Positions 24,941-33,035 of a stretch of DNA of 64,000 nucleotides are shown piece by piece. The position numbers and the translations under genes are program-made. The stretch comes from Anaerolineales bacterium UBA5797. Lineage in GTDB: Bacteria > Chloroflexota > Anaerolineae > Anaerolineales > Villigracilaceae. The stretch covers positions 1 through 64,000 of the forward strand of contig DIDP01000075.1 in assembly GCA_002418205.1 (NCBI GenBank), read 5' to 3'. A model generated the notes under the pieces. It saw only the letters and a program-made list of their open reading frames with translations. It was not told where the DNA came from and did not search any database. Position 1 is the stretch's first letter. The number at the start of each line of letters is the position of its first letter.

Positions 24941-27019
24941 TTATTTCGGTGGGAAGACAAGAATATCCGCCATGTAATACGAATGTTCATAAGCTGTCAG
25001 CGCGCCGCCCTCGCCGGGGATCGGCTCGATGTTTTCGTTTCCGTTGATGTCGATCCCGCTGCGGATCTGGTTTGCCAGCACCACCGCCTGCCGGATCGCC
25101 CCTTCCGATTCTTCAAGCGATTGGGCGGCAAGGATGGTGATCAACTGGTCGCGCAGTTGCGGGGTCCATTCGCTGACATTGGTCGCGGCGATCTTGACGT
25201 GTTCCCCGTGGATCAGCATATTCTCTGTGGCATCGGGCGATTGGATGGACAGATCGGCGTGCGAGAACGCTCCCTGGATGTACCCGATATTGTCTCCGTT
25301 CAAAAGCAGGCCAAAGCCATCACCGGGGTCATCGATGTTCCCGTCTTCGTTCCAGTCCTTGTGATCTTCGCTTTGCACGCCCAAAATGATGTTCAACATG
25401 GTCTCGGCGTGCAGGCGAACATTCGCTTCGTCTCCTGCGTCGAACGAGGTCAGCATGAGTTGTGCCAGACTGCTGAGCATGTCGGTATCTGTCCGCAAGC
25501 CGCGGATGAAGGGAGTTTTGTTCGGGGTTGAGCTGAATGCCGACAGCAGGTGCCTGACGTGCGAATATCCTCCGGCGGGTAGCGTGGCGGAAAACGCAAC
25601 GTTATTGGATGGGTTTGGGCTGTTATCCGGATCCGGCTCGATCGTGATCTCGATGCCATGATAAAGCGTGATGAGGTTTCGTCCGCGGTCATCGACATAG
25701 GTCAATGTGCCGCGGTTCTCTGCATCGAACTGGATCACGCCGATGCTGATGCGGTGCTCATTGTCGTCTTCGATCAACCACGCTTCGTATTGACTGCCCT
25801 CCGGCGGAAGAGGCATGCTCGATGTCGAGAAGGTCACCTGGTCAACAGCCGCGGTCCCATCCTGGAAGCGCAGCAAGCCAACGGGTTCCGCTTCAGGCGC
25901 GCCGACGGCTGGTTCCGTGTTCGGAGGTTGGGTGGGCGCTTCGGTTGGAGTCGGCGATTCCACTGGCGGCGGGGAGGCTTGCCGCGGCAGGCGTGCCAGC
26001 AGGATCGCTCCCGCAATGACGATCATGCTCAATAGCCCGATCCTGATCGACATTCCACGGCTTTTCTTGTCTGATACTACCGCCTGGATGTTTTGACGGG
26101 TGATCGTTGCAACTTTTGAAATTGCAGAGGGGAAGTGTACCGTTTCGGCTTCGGTCGTCCCGGTGAGCGCCTTATCGAAAGCCTCGGCAAATTCGAGCGG
26201 AGTCTGGAAGCGTTCATCCGGATCTTTCGCCAGGGCGCGGTCGATCACTTCCTGAAGTTTTTCTCCAATTCCCTGAATGGGCGGCGGCGGGTCATGGATC
26301 TGCATGTGGAGCAGGCTCAGGGCTGAATCTGAATCGAAGGGAATCCGTCCCGCGAGCATTTCATAGGCGGTGATCCCGAGCGAATACACGTCGGTGCGCG
26401 AATCGACCTGAACTCCGCGTGCCTGTTCCGGACTCATGTATGCGGGCGTTCCGGTGATGACGCCGGTGCTGGTCCTGGTGTTCGATTGTGTGAAACGCAC
26501 AAGACCGAAATCCGTGAGGATCGGTTCCACATCCGGCGGCAGGGGTTTTTCCGGCGAGACCGGCGTGGTGCGGGAGGTCAGCAGGATGTTCCCCGGTTTG
26601 ACATCCCGATGGATCACATTATTGTCGTGCGCGTACGTCAGGGCGTTGGCGATCTTTTGGAGCAGGGAATTGGTCTGGTTGAAATCGAGGCGCTGGTTGT
26701 TCTTGTGCAGTTCGCGCAGGTATGTGCTCAACGAAGTACCCGCCACGTATTCCATGACCAGATATGGCTGATTTTCGTAGGTGTCGAAATCGAAGATCTG
26801 AACGATGTTCGGATGGCGCAGCATCGCGATCACGCGCGCCTCACGCTCGAAGCGCTCGCGCAGTTCGGGTTCCTCCTGCAGGTCGCCCTTCAGGAATTTC
26901 ACCGCGACCGGTCGCTGCAGGGTGGTGTGCATGCCGATGTAGACTTCCGCCATGCCCCCGCGTGCCAGGAACATGTCCACGCGCACTTTTCCGAGCATTT
27001 TGCCTGCAAGATTTGGCAT
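24941..27019 (-). CDS. Membrane Ser/Thr protein kinase with RskA-like extracytoplasmic region
   Basis: About 692 residues. The kinase domain (roughly 10-275) has the Gly loop LARGGMAEVYIG, VAVKFLKG (ATP Lys), the catalytic HRDVKPGNILL and DFGLVRF, and GTPAYMSPEQARG. All core residues are intact, of the PknB type. A helix at about 325-345 (IGLLSMIVIAGAILLA) crosses the membrane. After a Pro/Thr linker, the outer region begins like an anti-sigma-K (RskA) domain (EGSQYEAWLIEDDNEHRISIG) and ends with two Asp-rich, calcium-loop-like stretches (DWNEDGNIDDPGDG; GIDINGNENIEP). It probably senses an outside signal and phosphorylates cytoplasmic targets. The start at 27019 lies six bases past TATAAT. 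Confidence 0.92.
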   Translation of the reverse strand: MPNLAGKMLGKVRVDMFLARGGMAEVYIGMHTTLQRPVAVKFLKGDLQEEPELRERFEREARVIAMLRHPNIVQIFDFDTYENQPYLVMEYVAGTSLSTYLRELHKNNQRLDFNQTNSLLQKIANALTYAHDNNVIHRDVKPGNILLTSRTTPVSPEKPLPPDVEPILTDFGLVRFTQSNTRTSTGVITGTPAYMSPEQARGVQVDSRTDVYSLGITAYEMLAGRIPFDSDSALSLLHMQIHDPPPPIQGIGEKLQEVIDRALAKDPDERFQTPLEFAEAFDKALTGTTEAETVHFPSAISKVATITRQNIQAVVSDKKSRGMSIRIGLLSMIVIAGAILLARLPRQASPPPVESPTPTEAPTQPPNTEPAVGAPEAEPVGLLRFQDGTAAVDQVTFSTSSMPLPPEGSQYEAWLIEDDNEHRISIGVIQFDAENRGTLTYVDDRGRNLITLYHGIEITIEPDPDNSPNPSNNVAFSATLPAGGYSHVRHLLSAFSSTPNKTPFIRGLRTDTDMLSSLAQLMLTSFDAGDEANVRLHAETMLNIILGVQSEDHKDWNEDGNIDDPGDGFGLLLNGDNIGYIQGAFSHADLSIQSPDATENMLIHGEHVKIAATNVSEWTPQLRDQLITILAAQSLEESEGAIRQAVVLANQIRSGIDINGNENIEPIPGEGGALTAYEHSYYMADILVFPPK

Positions 27020-27025
27020 GTCAAA

Positions 27026-27031
27026 ATTATA
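27026..27031 (-). promoter_or_regulatory. Putative leaderless -10 box for the Ser/Thr kinase
   Basis: TATAAT on the minus strand, six bases before ATG 27019. A plus-strand TATAAT at 27051-27056 serves the divergent nucleosidase gene. Confidence 0.6.
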
Positions 27032-27050
27032 CAATAGGATTATTGCTGGC

Positions 27051-27056
27051 TATAAT
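27051..27056 (+). promoter_or_regulatory. -10 box for the nucleosidase gene
   Basis: TATAAT 33 bases before GTG 27090. This gene has a normal leader with GGGAG. Confidence 0.5.
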
Positions 27057-27089
27057 TTGAAACGATATAAAAATATTTGGGAGTATCCC

Positions 27090-27764
27090 GTGAAAACCAT
27101 CATTCTGATCTCTGCGAGCGCCGAATGGCAGGCTGTAAAGCCCTTGTTCCCGGAGGCCGAAATTCAAATGACCCCGTTCGGCGAATCGATGCAGGTTGCG
27201 CTCCATGGGCGTGACCTGGCGTTTGTGCATGCCGGTTGGGGCAAGATCGCCTCGGCCGCCGCGCTCCAATTTGTCATTGATCGTTATTCGCCCGACCTCA
27301 TCGTCAACCTGGGGACGTGCGGCGGATTTTCCGGGGTTGTGGATCGCGGGGATGTGATCCTCGTGGAACGGACCTTTGTTTACGACATTTTGGAGTTGAT
27401 GGACGATTCGGACGTCACGCCCTATTACGCTTCCTCCCTGGACCTCGGCTGGCTCGCTGAGCCTCATCCTCATCCCGCCCGGCGCGGGACTCTCGCCTCC
27501 GCCGACAGCGACCTGTTGCCGGAAAAGATCCCATTCCTGCGTTCGAAAGGCGCCATCGCCGCGGACTGGGAATCAGCCGCGCTTGCCTGGGTGGCAAATA
27601 AAAACCACCAGAGGCTGCTGATCCTGCGCGCGGTCAGTGACCTGGTCGACGCAGATGGCGGGGAAATCTATGGGGATATCGAGGCTTTCAAGGAGCGCAC
27701 AAACCTGATCATGAAACAACTTATCGAGCAACTGCCCGATTGGCTGGACGCGGTGCGTCTATAG
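27090..27764 (+). CDS. Nucleoside phosphorylase-fold nucleosidase (MTA/SAH nucleosidase-like)
   Basis: A 224-residue protein of the PNP/UDP phosphorylase superfamily. It opens with a strand and an MTAN-like stretch (KTIILISASAEWQAVKPLF), then GWGKIASAAALQFVIDRY, the phosphate/ribose-site LIVNLGTCGGFSGVVDRGDV, and ADWESAALAWVANKN in place of the usual MEAAAIA ribose-binding segment. SDLVD near the end supplies the purine-contacting Asp. Whether it cleaves methylthioadenosine, SAH, futalosine or another nucleoside cannot be decided. The start is GTG 27090, with GGGAG seven bases upstream. Its end overlaps the convergent GNAT gene by six bases. Confidence 0.8.
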   Translation: MKTIILISASAEWQAVKPLFPEAEIQMTPFGESMQVALHGRDLAFVHAGWGKIASAAALQFVIDRYSPDLIVNLGTCGGFSGVVDRGDVILVERTFVYDILELMDDSDVTPYYASSLDLGWLAEPHPHPARRGTLASADSDLLPEKIPFLRSKGAIAADWESAALAWVANKNHQRLLILRAVSDLVDADGGEIYGDIEAFKERTNLIMKQLIEQLPDWLDAVRL

Positions 27765-28250
27765 AACGATTTCCATTGCCATGTCCTGCGGGTCGTCGCC
27801 TTCATAACGCGGGATCTCATAAAACCCCAGCCTCTTGTAAAAACTGATCGCCCGCGTTTGCACAACCTTGTCCGTTTGCAGGCGCATGGACCTGTAGCCA
27901 TGCCTGCGCGCGATCGCGAACAATTCCTGCATCATACGGTAGCCGAGTCCCCGCCCGTGATATTCGGTCAACAGCCACAAACGTTTCAATTCACAGACGT
28001 CCTCTTCGAGATAATGGATCGCACCCGTACCGATGATGCGATTCTCGTCGCACGTCACAAGGAAAGTCCCGCCGTTATTGAAATAGTTCTTTTGGATGTC
28101 ATCCATCTCTCTTAATTTGCCCCGCGCCAAATACCTTGCAATGGACTCCTCCAATGTATCCGCTTCATGGAAGACATCGAAAGCCACCGTGAAAATGACG
28201 CGTTTGGCTTCGGGGATTTCATGTTCCTGGATGGGTCTGATCTCGATCAT
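27759..28250 (-). CDS. GNAT-family N-acetyltransferase
   Basis: A 163-residue single-domain GNAT. It opens IEIRPIQEHEIPEAKRVIF. The acetyl-CoA loop lies in LTEYHGRGLGYRMMQELFAIA (motif A, written here without its preceding strand), followed by YRSMRLQTDKVVQTRAISFY and FYEIPRYEG, the motif-B Tyr region. The substrate is unknown. TAAAAT six bases before the ATG suggests a leaderless transcript, overlapping the promoter region of the divergent MFS gene. Confidence 0.88.
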   Translation of the reverse strand: MIEIRPIQEHEIPEAKRVIFTVAFDVFHEADTLEESIARYLARGKLREMDDIQKNYFNNGGTFLVTCDENRIIGTGAIHYLEEDVCELKRLWLLTEYHGRGLGYRMMQELFAIARRHGYRSMRLQTDKVVQTRAISFYKRLGFYEIPRYEGDDPQDMAMEIVL

Positions 28251-28256
28251 CTGCCG

Positions 28257-28262
28257 ATTTTA
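28257..28262 (-). promoter_or_regulatory. Putative leaderless -10 box for the GNAT gene
   Basis: TAAAAT on the minus strand, six bases before ATG 28250. A plus-strand TATAAT at 28277-28282, 19 bases before ATG 28302, serves the MFS gene. Confidence 0.45.
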
Positions 28263-28301
28263 GCGCAGAGTTTCGTTATAATCATCCGGAATCCCAACAC
28301 C

Positions 28302-29540
28302 ATGAATACCTCATTGAACGCAGAACAACTCCGAAATCAGAAGGACAATTTCCGTTACGTGCAGATCGACGCGGTCGGTGTGAGCATCTCCAATGTCGCT
28401 GCACCCTTCCTGCCCGTATTCCTGACGCGTCTCGGCGCGACCAATTTCCAGGTGGGCCTGCTCTCCTCCATGCCCGGCGTGACCGGGCTGATCCTCGCCA
28501 TTTTTGTCGGGCGATTCCTGCAATCCAGAAGAAATATCGTGCCGTGGTACAGCCTCTCACGACTGATGGTCATCCTGTGCTACGCGTTGACCGGCATCCT
28601 GACCTTGCTGGTCAACGAGGATTTCGCCATCATTGCCACGCTGGCGATCTGGGCGTTTGCCACCCTCCCGCAGACTGCCCTTGCAGTGGCGTTCTCGGTT
28701 GTGATGAACGCAGTGGCTGGACCGGCGGGCCGTTATACCCTGCTCAGCCGCCGCTGGGCGATCTTTGGTCTTACGGGCGTGATCGGTACTTTTATCGTCA
28801 CCCGCCTGATCGACCTGATCGATTTCCCGCTGAACTACGCGATCATGTTTCTGGTTCTATCTTTGGGCGGATTTCTGAGTTTCTATTTTTCGAGAAAGAT
28901 CCTCCTGCCGGATCAGGTCCCGCCGCCGATTACAAATGCGGGCAAGCCATTGAAGGGCTTGCAGAACATCCTTGATTTGTTAAAAGAAAATCCCGCCTTC
29001 CTTTCGTTCTCGTTGAAACGGTTCGTGTATTTTTCGGCGATCGTTCTGGGCACTCCGATCATGCCCCTGTTTCTGGTGCGTGATGTTCAAGCAAGCGACA
29101 GCCAGATCGGCACGATCAACATGACATTGACGCTCGTGATGCTGGTCGGTTATTACCTCTGGCCCCGCGTCTCGCGCAGGTTTGGCGGGCGATCTGTGTT
29201 ACTGGCGACAACCTTGGGGATGACCTTCTACCCGGCCTTGAGCGCCGCAACGCCGCGCGTGGAGCTCATCATTATCTATGCCGGGATCGCCGGACTCTTC
29301 CAGGGCGGACTCGATCTGGTCTTCTTTGACGAACTGATGAAGACGGTCCCGCCGGAATACAGCGCGACGTTCGTTGCCATCTCGCAGTCCATGCAGTACC
29401 TGTCCATGATCCTTGCCCCGTTGTTGGGGACATGGCTTGCGGGTTATATCGGCCTGGGCGGGGCGCTTTGGTTGAGCGCGGGTCTGCGCTTGCTTGGGTT
29501 TCTGTTGTTCCTGAAAAGGGATGTGAAGCAGCGGGTATAA
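28302..29540 (+). CDS. Major facilitator superfamily transporter
   Basis: A 412-residue transporter with about 12 hydrophobic helices in two halves. The loop after helix 2 reads GRFLQSRRNIVPWYSLSRL, a variant of the MFS loop 2-3 motif. The second half has RDVQASDSQIGTINMTLTL and RVSRRFGGRSVLLATTLGM, the matching loop 8-9 motif. The substrate cannot be told; no neighbouring biosynthetic genes give a hint. The start MNTSLNAEQ (28302) is preferred because the longer open frame overlaps the divergent GNAT gene and its promoter. Confidence 0.88.
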   Translation: MNTSLNAEQLRNQKDNFRYVQIDAVGVSISNVAAPFLPVFLTRLGATNFQVGLLSSMPGVTGLILAIFVGRFLQSRRNIVPWYSLSRLMVILCYALTGILTLLVNEDFAIIATLAIWAFATLPQTALAVAFSVVMNAVAGPAGRYTLLSRRWAIFGLTGVIGTFIVTRLIDLIDFPLNYAIMFLVLSLGGFLSFYFSRKILLPDQVPPPITNAGKPLKGLQNILDLLKENPAFLSFSLKRFVYFSAIVLGTPIMPLFLVRDVQASDSQIGTINMTLTLVMLVGYYLWPRVSRRFGGRSVLLATTLGMTFYPALSAATPRVELIIIYAGIAGLFQGGLDLVFFDELMKTVPPEYSATFVAISQSMQYLSMILAPLLGTWLAGYIGLGGALWLSAGLRLLGFLLFLKRDVKQRV

Positions 29541-29548
29541 ATCGTTCC

Positions 29549-30175
29549 CTACTTTTTCCTCTGCGGGAGGAAATCGAAGGGCGGGCGCTGATTCATCTTC
29601 ACGAGTTGTGCGCCCATTTCTCCAACTGCAAGGGCGGTCAGGGAGCCGGTATCACAGCCCAGCCTTTGAAAGTTGTCGAGCGGTAATCCGATGTAATAGG
29701 CTACAGCAAGTTTGATGGGATCGGCGTGGAAGACACACGCGATAACGTCCTTTGGTTTGTGTTTGGACAGGATCGCGTCGAGCGTGCCGACGATTCTGTT
29801 TTGACATTCGTAAAAAGTTTCGCCGTTCGGGAACTGCGCCCGCGAAGGCGCCCGCTGCACCACCTTCCAATGTTTGTGCAGATAGAGGCGCTTGAGCGAT
29901 TTCCCCTGCCAGTCGCCGACGTGCGTCTCGAGCAATCCCTTTTCGCGTTGGACCGTCAACCCCAGCGCGTTTGCGATGGGCGCCGCGGTCTCCGTTGCCC
30001 TCTCGAGCGGACTCGAATACACGGCTTTGATCGGGACACCCTTCAACGCTTCTGCCAACGCCTGAGCCTGTTTCTGTCCATGCTCATTGAGATGAACCTT
30101 CGGCAGACGTCCCGCCAGTCTATGGGTTTTGGTGTAATCATTCTCGCCGTGACGGATGAGTAATAAAAGAGGCAT
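29549..30175 (-). CDS. Histidine phosphatase family protein (phosphoglycerate mutase-like)
   Basis: A 208-residue branch-1 histidine phosphatase. The catalytic LIRHGEND motif is at the N-terminus, the second Arg and Glu are in YSSPLERATETAAPIA, and the distal His is in VIACVFHADPIKLAV. This covers the full catalytic set. The substrate is unknown; relatives include cobalamin/phospholipid phosphatases and MSMEG_4193-type proteins. AAGGA precedes the ATG. It lies 14 bases downstream of the alanine-dehydrogenase-like pair on the same strand, so it may be the third gene of that operon. Confidence 0.9.
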   Translation of the reverse strand: MPLLLLIRHGENDYTKTHRLAGRLPKVHLNEHGQKQAQALAEALKGVPIKAVYSSPLERATETAAPIANALGLTVQREKGLLETHVGDWQGKSLKRLYLHKHWKVVQRAPSRAQFPNGETFYECQNRIVGTLDAILSKHKPKDVIACVFHADPIKLAVAYYIGLPLDNFQRLGCDTGSLTALAVGEMGAQLVKMNQRPPFDFLPQRKK

Positions 30176-30189
30176 GTTGTCCTTTTTGG

Positions 30190-31347
30190 TTAATCGGTTT
30201 CGCGGACGATCCGTGGCTCTGCCTCGTCTTCGTTCATCCAGGCTTTGAGCGTGGCGCGGTATAACGCCCGTTCGAAGTATGTTCCATCCAACGACAGTCC
30301 ATCATACCCTTTTTCGAACAACACTTCCATGAAGGGTTCCAATTGCTGGGCATAATGCGTCATGCACGCTTCGGGATGGACGCCGGGCCACGAATAACAG
30401 GTTACGGTGGTGCGGCGATGTTTGGATGGGATCGAGTCGGGCACGAGACTGTCCCATTTGGGATCGTCGGCGGGGAAGACGTATTGATCGAGGCTGCCCT
30501 GCGGGATGCCTTCGAGCCCGCGCACCACTGGCGGGTCTGCATCCAGCGTGTACGGGTCAACGGCGAGGTCAACAACCACGGCATGTTTGGGAAGCCAGGC
30601 GGTCCACTTGTTGGGAACGACCGGTTTGGATGCGTCCCGGCGCTGTGTGGCATCCACGAGGATATCCGCCTGTTCCATCAGGTCTTTCATCGTGGAGGCG
30701 TTCGAGGCGATGTTGCGGCCGATCGAAACGGCAACAGCTCCGGGTCCGTTCGATGCGATGTGCTCGTTGTTGCGTTCCACGTTGCCGAGTTTGGTCGCAG
30801 CTTCGATTGCGTGCTTGCCCACCATTCCCGTCCCCAATATCAAAACGTTGATGGGCTGCTTGTCCGGGCGGACGAGGCCGGTCCATTCCTTTTCCAGCCA
30901 GTCGAACGCGGCTTCGAGGCCGTTCCACGCGACCGCCTTCATGTTCTCGACCATGCGCAGGTTGTTGTCGTTTGCGATGCTGTCGAGCGAGATCGAACGG
31001 ATGCCAAGCTCCTTGAGGCGGGCGATGCGTTTGGGGCGGGTGGGGTAGTGCAGCATGGAGATGAGGATCGAGCCGCGCCTGACCAGTTGAAACTCATCGG
31101 GCTTGGGCGAGCGCAGGATCAAGACCACATTCTTCTGGAACGCCTCGGCGCGGCCGCACATATACACATTCGGCGCGGCGCGTTTGTAATCTTCAAAAGT
31201 ATAGCCTGATCGCGAACCATAACCTTCTTCGATATAAACCTTTATGCCCAACCCGGCGATGAACTGGATGAACTCCGGCAGGAAGACGCGTTTTTCCCCC
31301 GGTTCCTGCATCATGCGCGGAAAGCCGATGGATTTTGGAAGACTCAT
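30190..31347 (-). CDS. Alanine dehydrogenase/PNT-like oxidoreductase, paralogue 2
   Basis: A 385-residue relative of alanine dehydrogenase and saccharopine-dehydrogenase-like enzymes. The N-terminal half has KSIGFPRMMQEPGEKRVFLP, GYGSRSGYTFEDYKRA and ISMLHYPTRPKR, echoing the AlaDH_PNT substrate domain. The Rossmann segment is INVLILGTGMVGKHAIEAA. The C-terminal half carries TVTCYSWPGVHPEACM. Substrate unknown. Its ATG overlaps the stop of the upstream paralogue by four bases, so the two are probably coupled and may form a heteromer. The two proteins align over their full length, indicating tandem duplication. Confidence 0.75.
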   Translation of the reverse strand: MSLPKSIGFPRMMQEPGEKRVFLPEFIQFIAGLGIKVYIEEGYGSRSGYTFEDYKRAAPNVYMCGRAEAFQKNVVLILRSPKPDEFQLVRRGSILISMLHYPTRPKRIARLKELGIRSISLDSIANDNNLRMVENMKAVAWNGLEAAFDWLEKEWTGLVRPDKQPINVLILGTGMVGKHAIEAATKLGNVERNNEHIASNGPGAVAVSIGRNIASNASTMKDLMEQADILVDATQRRDASKPVVPNKWTAWLPKHAVVVDLAVDPYTLDADPPVVRGLEGIPQGSLDQYVFPADDPKWDSLVPDSIPSKHRRTTVTCYSWPGVHPEACMTHYAQQLEPFMEVLFEKGYDGLSLDGTYFERALYRATLKAWMNEDEAEPRIVRETD

Positions 31348-32528
31348 TCTTCGTTCCTCTTTTCTATTCTTTTTTCGGATGTAACCACGAATTCAGATTT
31401 TTCCGACCCCGCCCAATTCGAAAGCATGGCGCGGGCGATGGCGCGCTCAAAATAGAATCCCTTTGGGCGGATGTTTTTCACGCCGCCCTTTTCGATGAGC
31501 ATGCGCATGATCGGGCGGAGTTGATTGCCGTACAGCTCCATGCATTCCTTCGGATGGATGCCGGGCCACGAATAACATGAGACGACGTGCCGCCGGTTCT
31601 TCGTGGACACCGAGGCTGGGATGCGCTCATACGCCGGATCTGTGGGTGCGAACACATACTGATCGAGATTCCCCTGTGGGATGCCCTCAATGCCTTTCAC
31701 CTCGGGTGGATCAATGTCAAAATTATACGGATCAACCGAAAGGTCCACGAGGACCGCGTGTTCGGGTATCCAGCCGAGCCAATCGTTGGGGATGACATAT
31801 TTGCTGGGATCGGGACGCTGGGTGGCGTCCACGAGAATATCGGTGCGGCTGAGGATTTCGCGCATGGTCTTTTCATCCCTGACTACATCATAATCGATGG
31901 CAGTGACCTGCACGCCGGGCACATCGTGCGTAGCCAGGAATTGCCAGAGTTGCAGGTCGCCATAACGGCTCGCTGCCTGGACCGCGTGCCCGCCGACCGC
32001 GCCCACGCCCATGATCGTCGCCCTGATCGGGTCGCGGTCCCTGCCTTCCATGCCGGGCGCAGGATACGTGCGCCTCAAAACTTGAAATCCGACTTCGAGA
32101 CCGTTCCACGCCACGGATTTTAGATTCTCAACGAGACGCCTGCCGTTGTCGTCCTTGAGTGAATCGAGCGAGATGCCCTCCACGCCCAGTGAGCGGAGCA
32201 ATTGGACGCGCTGTGGGCGGGTGGGGTAGTGCAGCATCGACATCAATGTCGCGCCCGGTTTGAGTTGCTTGAGTTCCTGTTCTGTGGGACAGCGCAGGAC
32301 GAGAACATAATCCTGCTTGTATATTTCTTCGTGCGCCGCAAATTGGACATCCGGAGCCGCGGTCCGGTAATCTTCCTCGGTAAATCCCATCCCCGATCCA
32401 TAACCGTGTTCCAAAATGACCTTTGCCCCGCGGCGGATCAGTCTCGCCGCGAACCCCGGTAAAAAATCCCGTCGTTCCCCAAACTCTGCATGCATGCGCG
32501 CCATGCCAATTGTGATCGTCTCTGCCAT
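31344..32528 (-). CDS. Alanine dehydrogenase/PNT-like oxidoreductase, paralogue 1
   Basis: A 394-residue paralogue of the next gene. It shares the order TIGMARMHAEFGERRDFLP, GYGSGMGFTEEDYRTAAP, LMSMLHYPTRPQRVQLL and AWNGLEVGFQVL. The Rossmann motif is ATIMGVGAVGGHAVQAA, followed by TDILVDATQRPDPSKYVIP and VVSCYSWPGIHPKECM. The W/P-rich GIHP segment, conserved in both copies, may be part of the active site. The reaction is unknown; amino-acid oxidation with NAD is a family-level guess. GAGGG precedes the ATG. First gene of a likely three-gene operon with the histidine phosphatase. Confidence 0.75.
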   Translation of the reverse strand: MAETITIGMARMHAEFGERRDFLPGFAARLIRRGAKVILEHGYGSGMGFTEEDYRTAAPDVQFAAHEEIYKQDYVLVLRCPTEQELKQLKPGATLMSMLHYPTRPQRVQLLRSLGVEGISLDSLKDDNGRRLVENLKSVAWNGLEVGFQVLRRTYPAPGMEGRDRDPIRATIMGVGAVGGHAVQAASRYGDLQLWQFLATHDVPGVQVTAIDYDVVRDEKTMREILSRTDILVDATQRPDPSKYVIPNDWLGWIPEHAVLVDLSVDPYNFDIDPPEVKGIEGIPQGNLDQYVFAPTDPAYERIPASVSTKNRRHVVSCYSWPGIHPKECMELYGNQLRPIMRMLIEKGGVKNIRPKGFYFERAIARAMLSNWAGSEKSEFVVTSEKRIEKRNEE

Positions 32529-32593
32529 TGCTACCCTCTCGGTGGAATTTAGCAGACCGGAATGATCCGCTAAAAAAAGTTTACCATAGGTGT

Positions 32594-33034
32594 TCAGGGA
32601 CGAAAGCGGAGGATATCGAGATACGGAAAGTCCTCACCGTAATACGAACAAAGTGATTCCCAGACGGGTCCGTGCGGCATGGATTCGGGATGTTTTCTCT
32701 TTACTTCCTTGAATGCCTCGAAAAGGCTCAGTCCCTCCTCTTCCTTCAGGGCGGCAATGCAAAACGTGCTCGAACGATTGATCCCAGCTCCGCATGCCAC
32801 CAGCACGCGGTTGCCGAGTCTCTTTTGCTCCAGGATATAGGCAACGCCCTTTTCGAGCAGGCTAAACTTTAGTGGGGCAAAATCTTCCACAGGGAGATAC
32901 AGGTGAGCGATATCAGGTTGTCGTACCTCTTCAGCAAGCTGAAGCATGGCTTGAATGGATTTATAACGCAGATAATTGTTGTCCAATGTGTCGCGAAGTC
33001 TGCCGATGAACAGCCAGGGGCGGATTTCATCCAT
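32594..33034 (-). CDS. Dual-specificity (tyrosine) protein phosphatase
   Basis: A 146-residue DSP-type phosphatase. The signature C-x5-R is VACGAGINRSSTF, and the general acid is probably Asp in YLPVEDFAP, about 35 residues earlier. The N-terminal DEIRPWLFIGRLRDTLD strand-helix suits the family. It begins one base after the rarA stop, so the two genes form an operon. The functional link is not obvious; with a Ser/Thr kinase in the same window, a role in reversing protein phosphorylation is possible but not shown. Confidence 0.85.
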   Translation of the reverse strand: MDEIRPWLFIGRLRDTLDNNYLRYKSIQAMLQLAEEVRQPDIAHLYLPVEDFAPLKFSLLEKGVAYILEQKRLGNRVLVACGAGINRSSTFCIAALKEEEGLSLFEAFKEVKRKHPESMPHGPVWESLCSYYGEDFPYLDILRFRP

Positions 33035-33035
33035 G

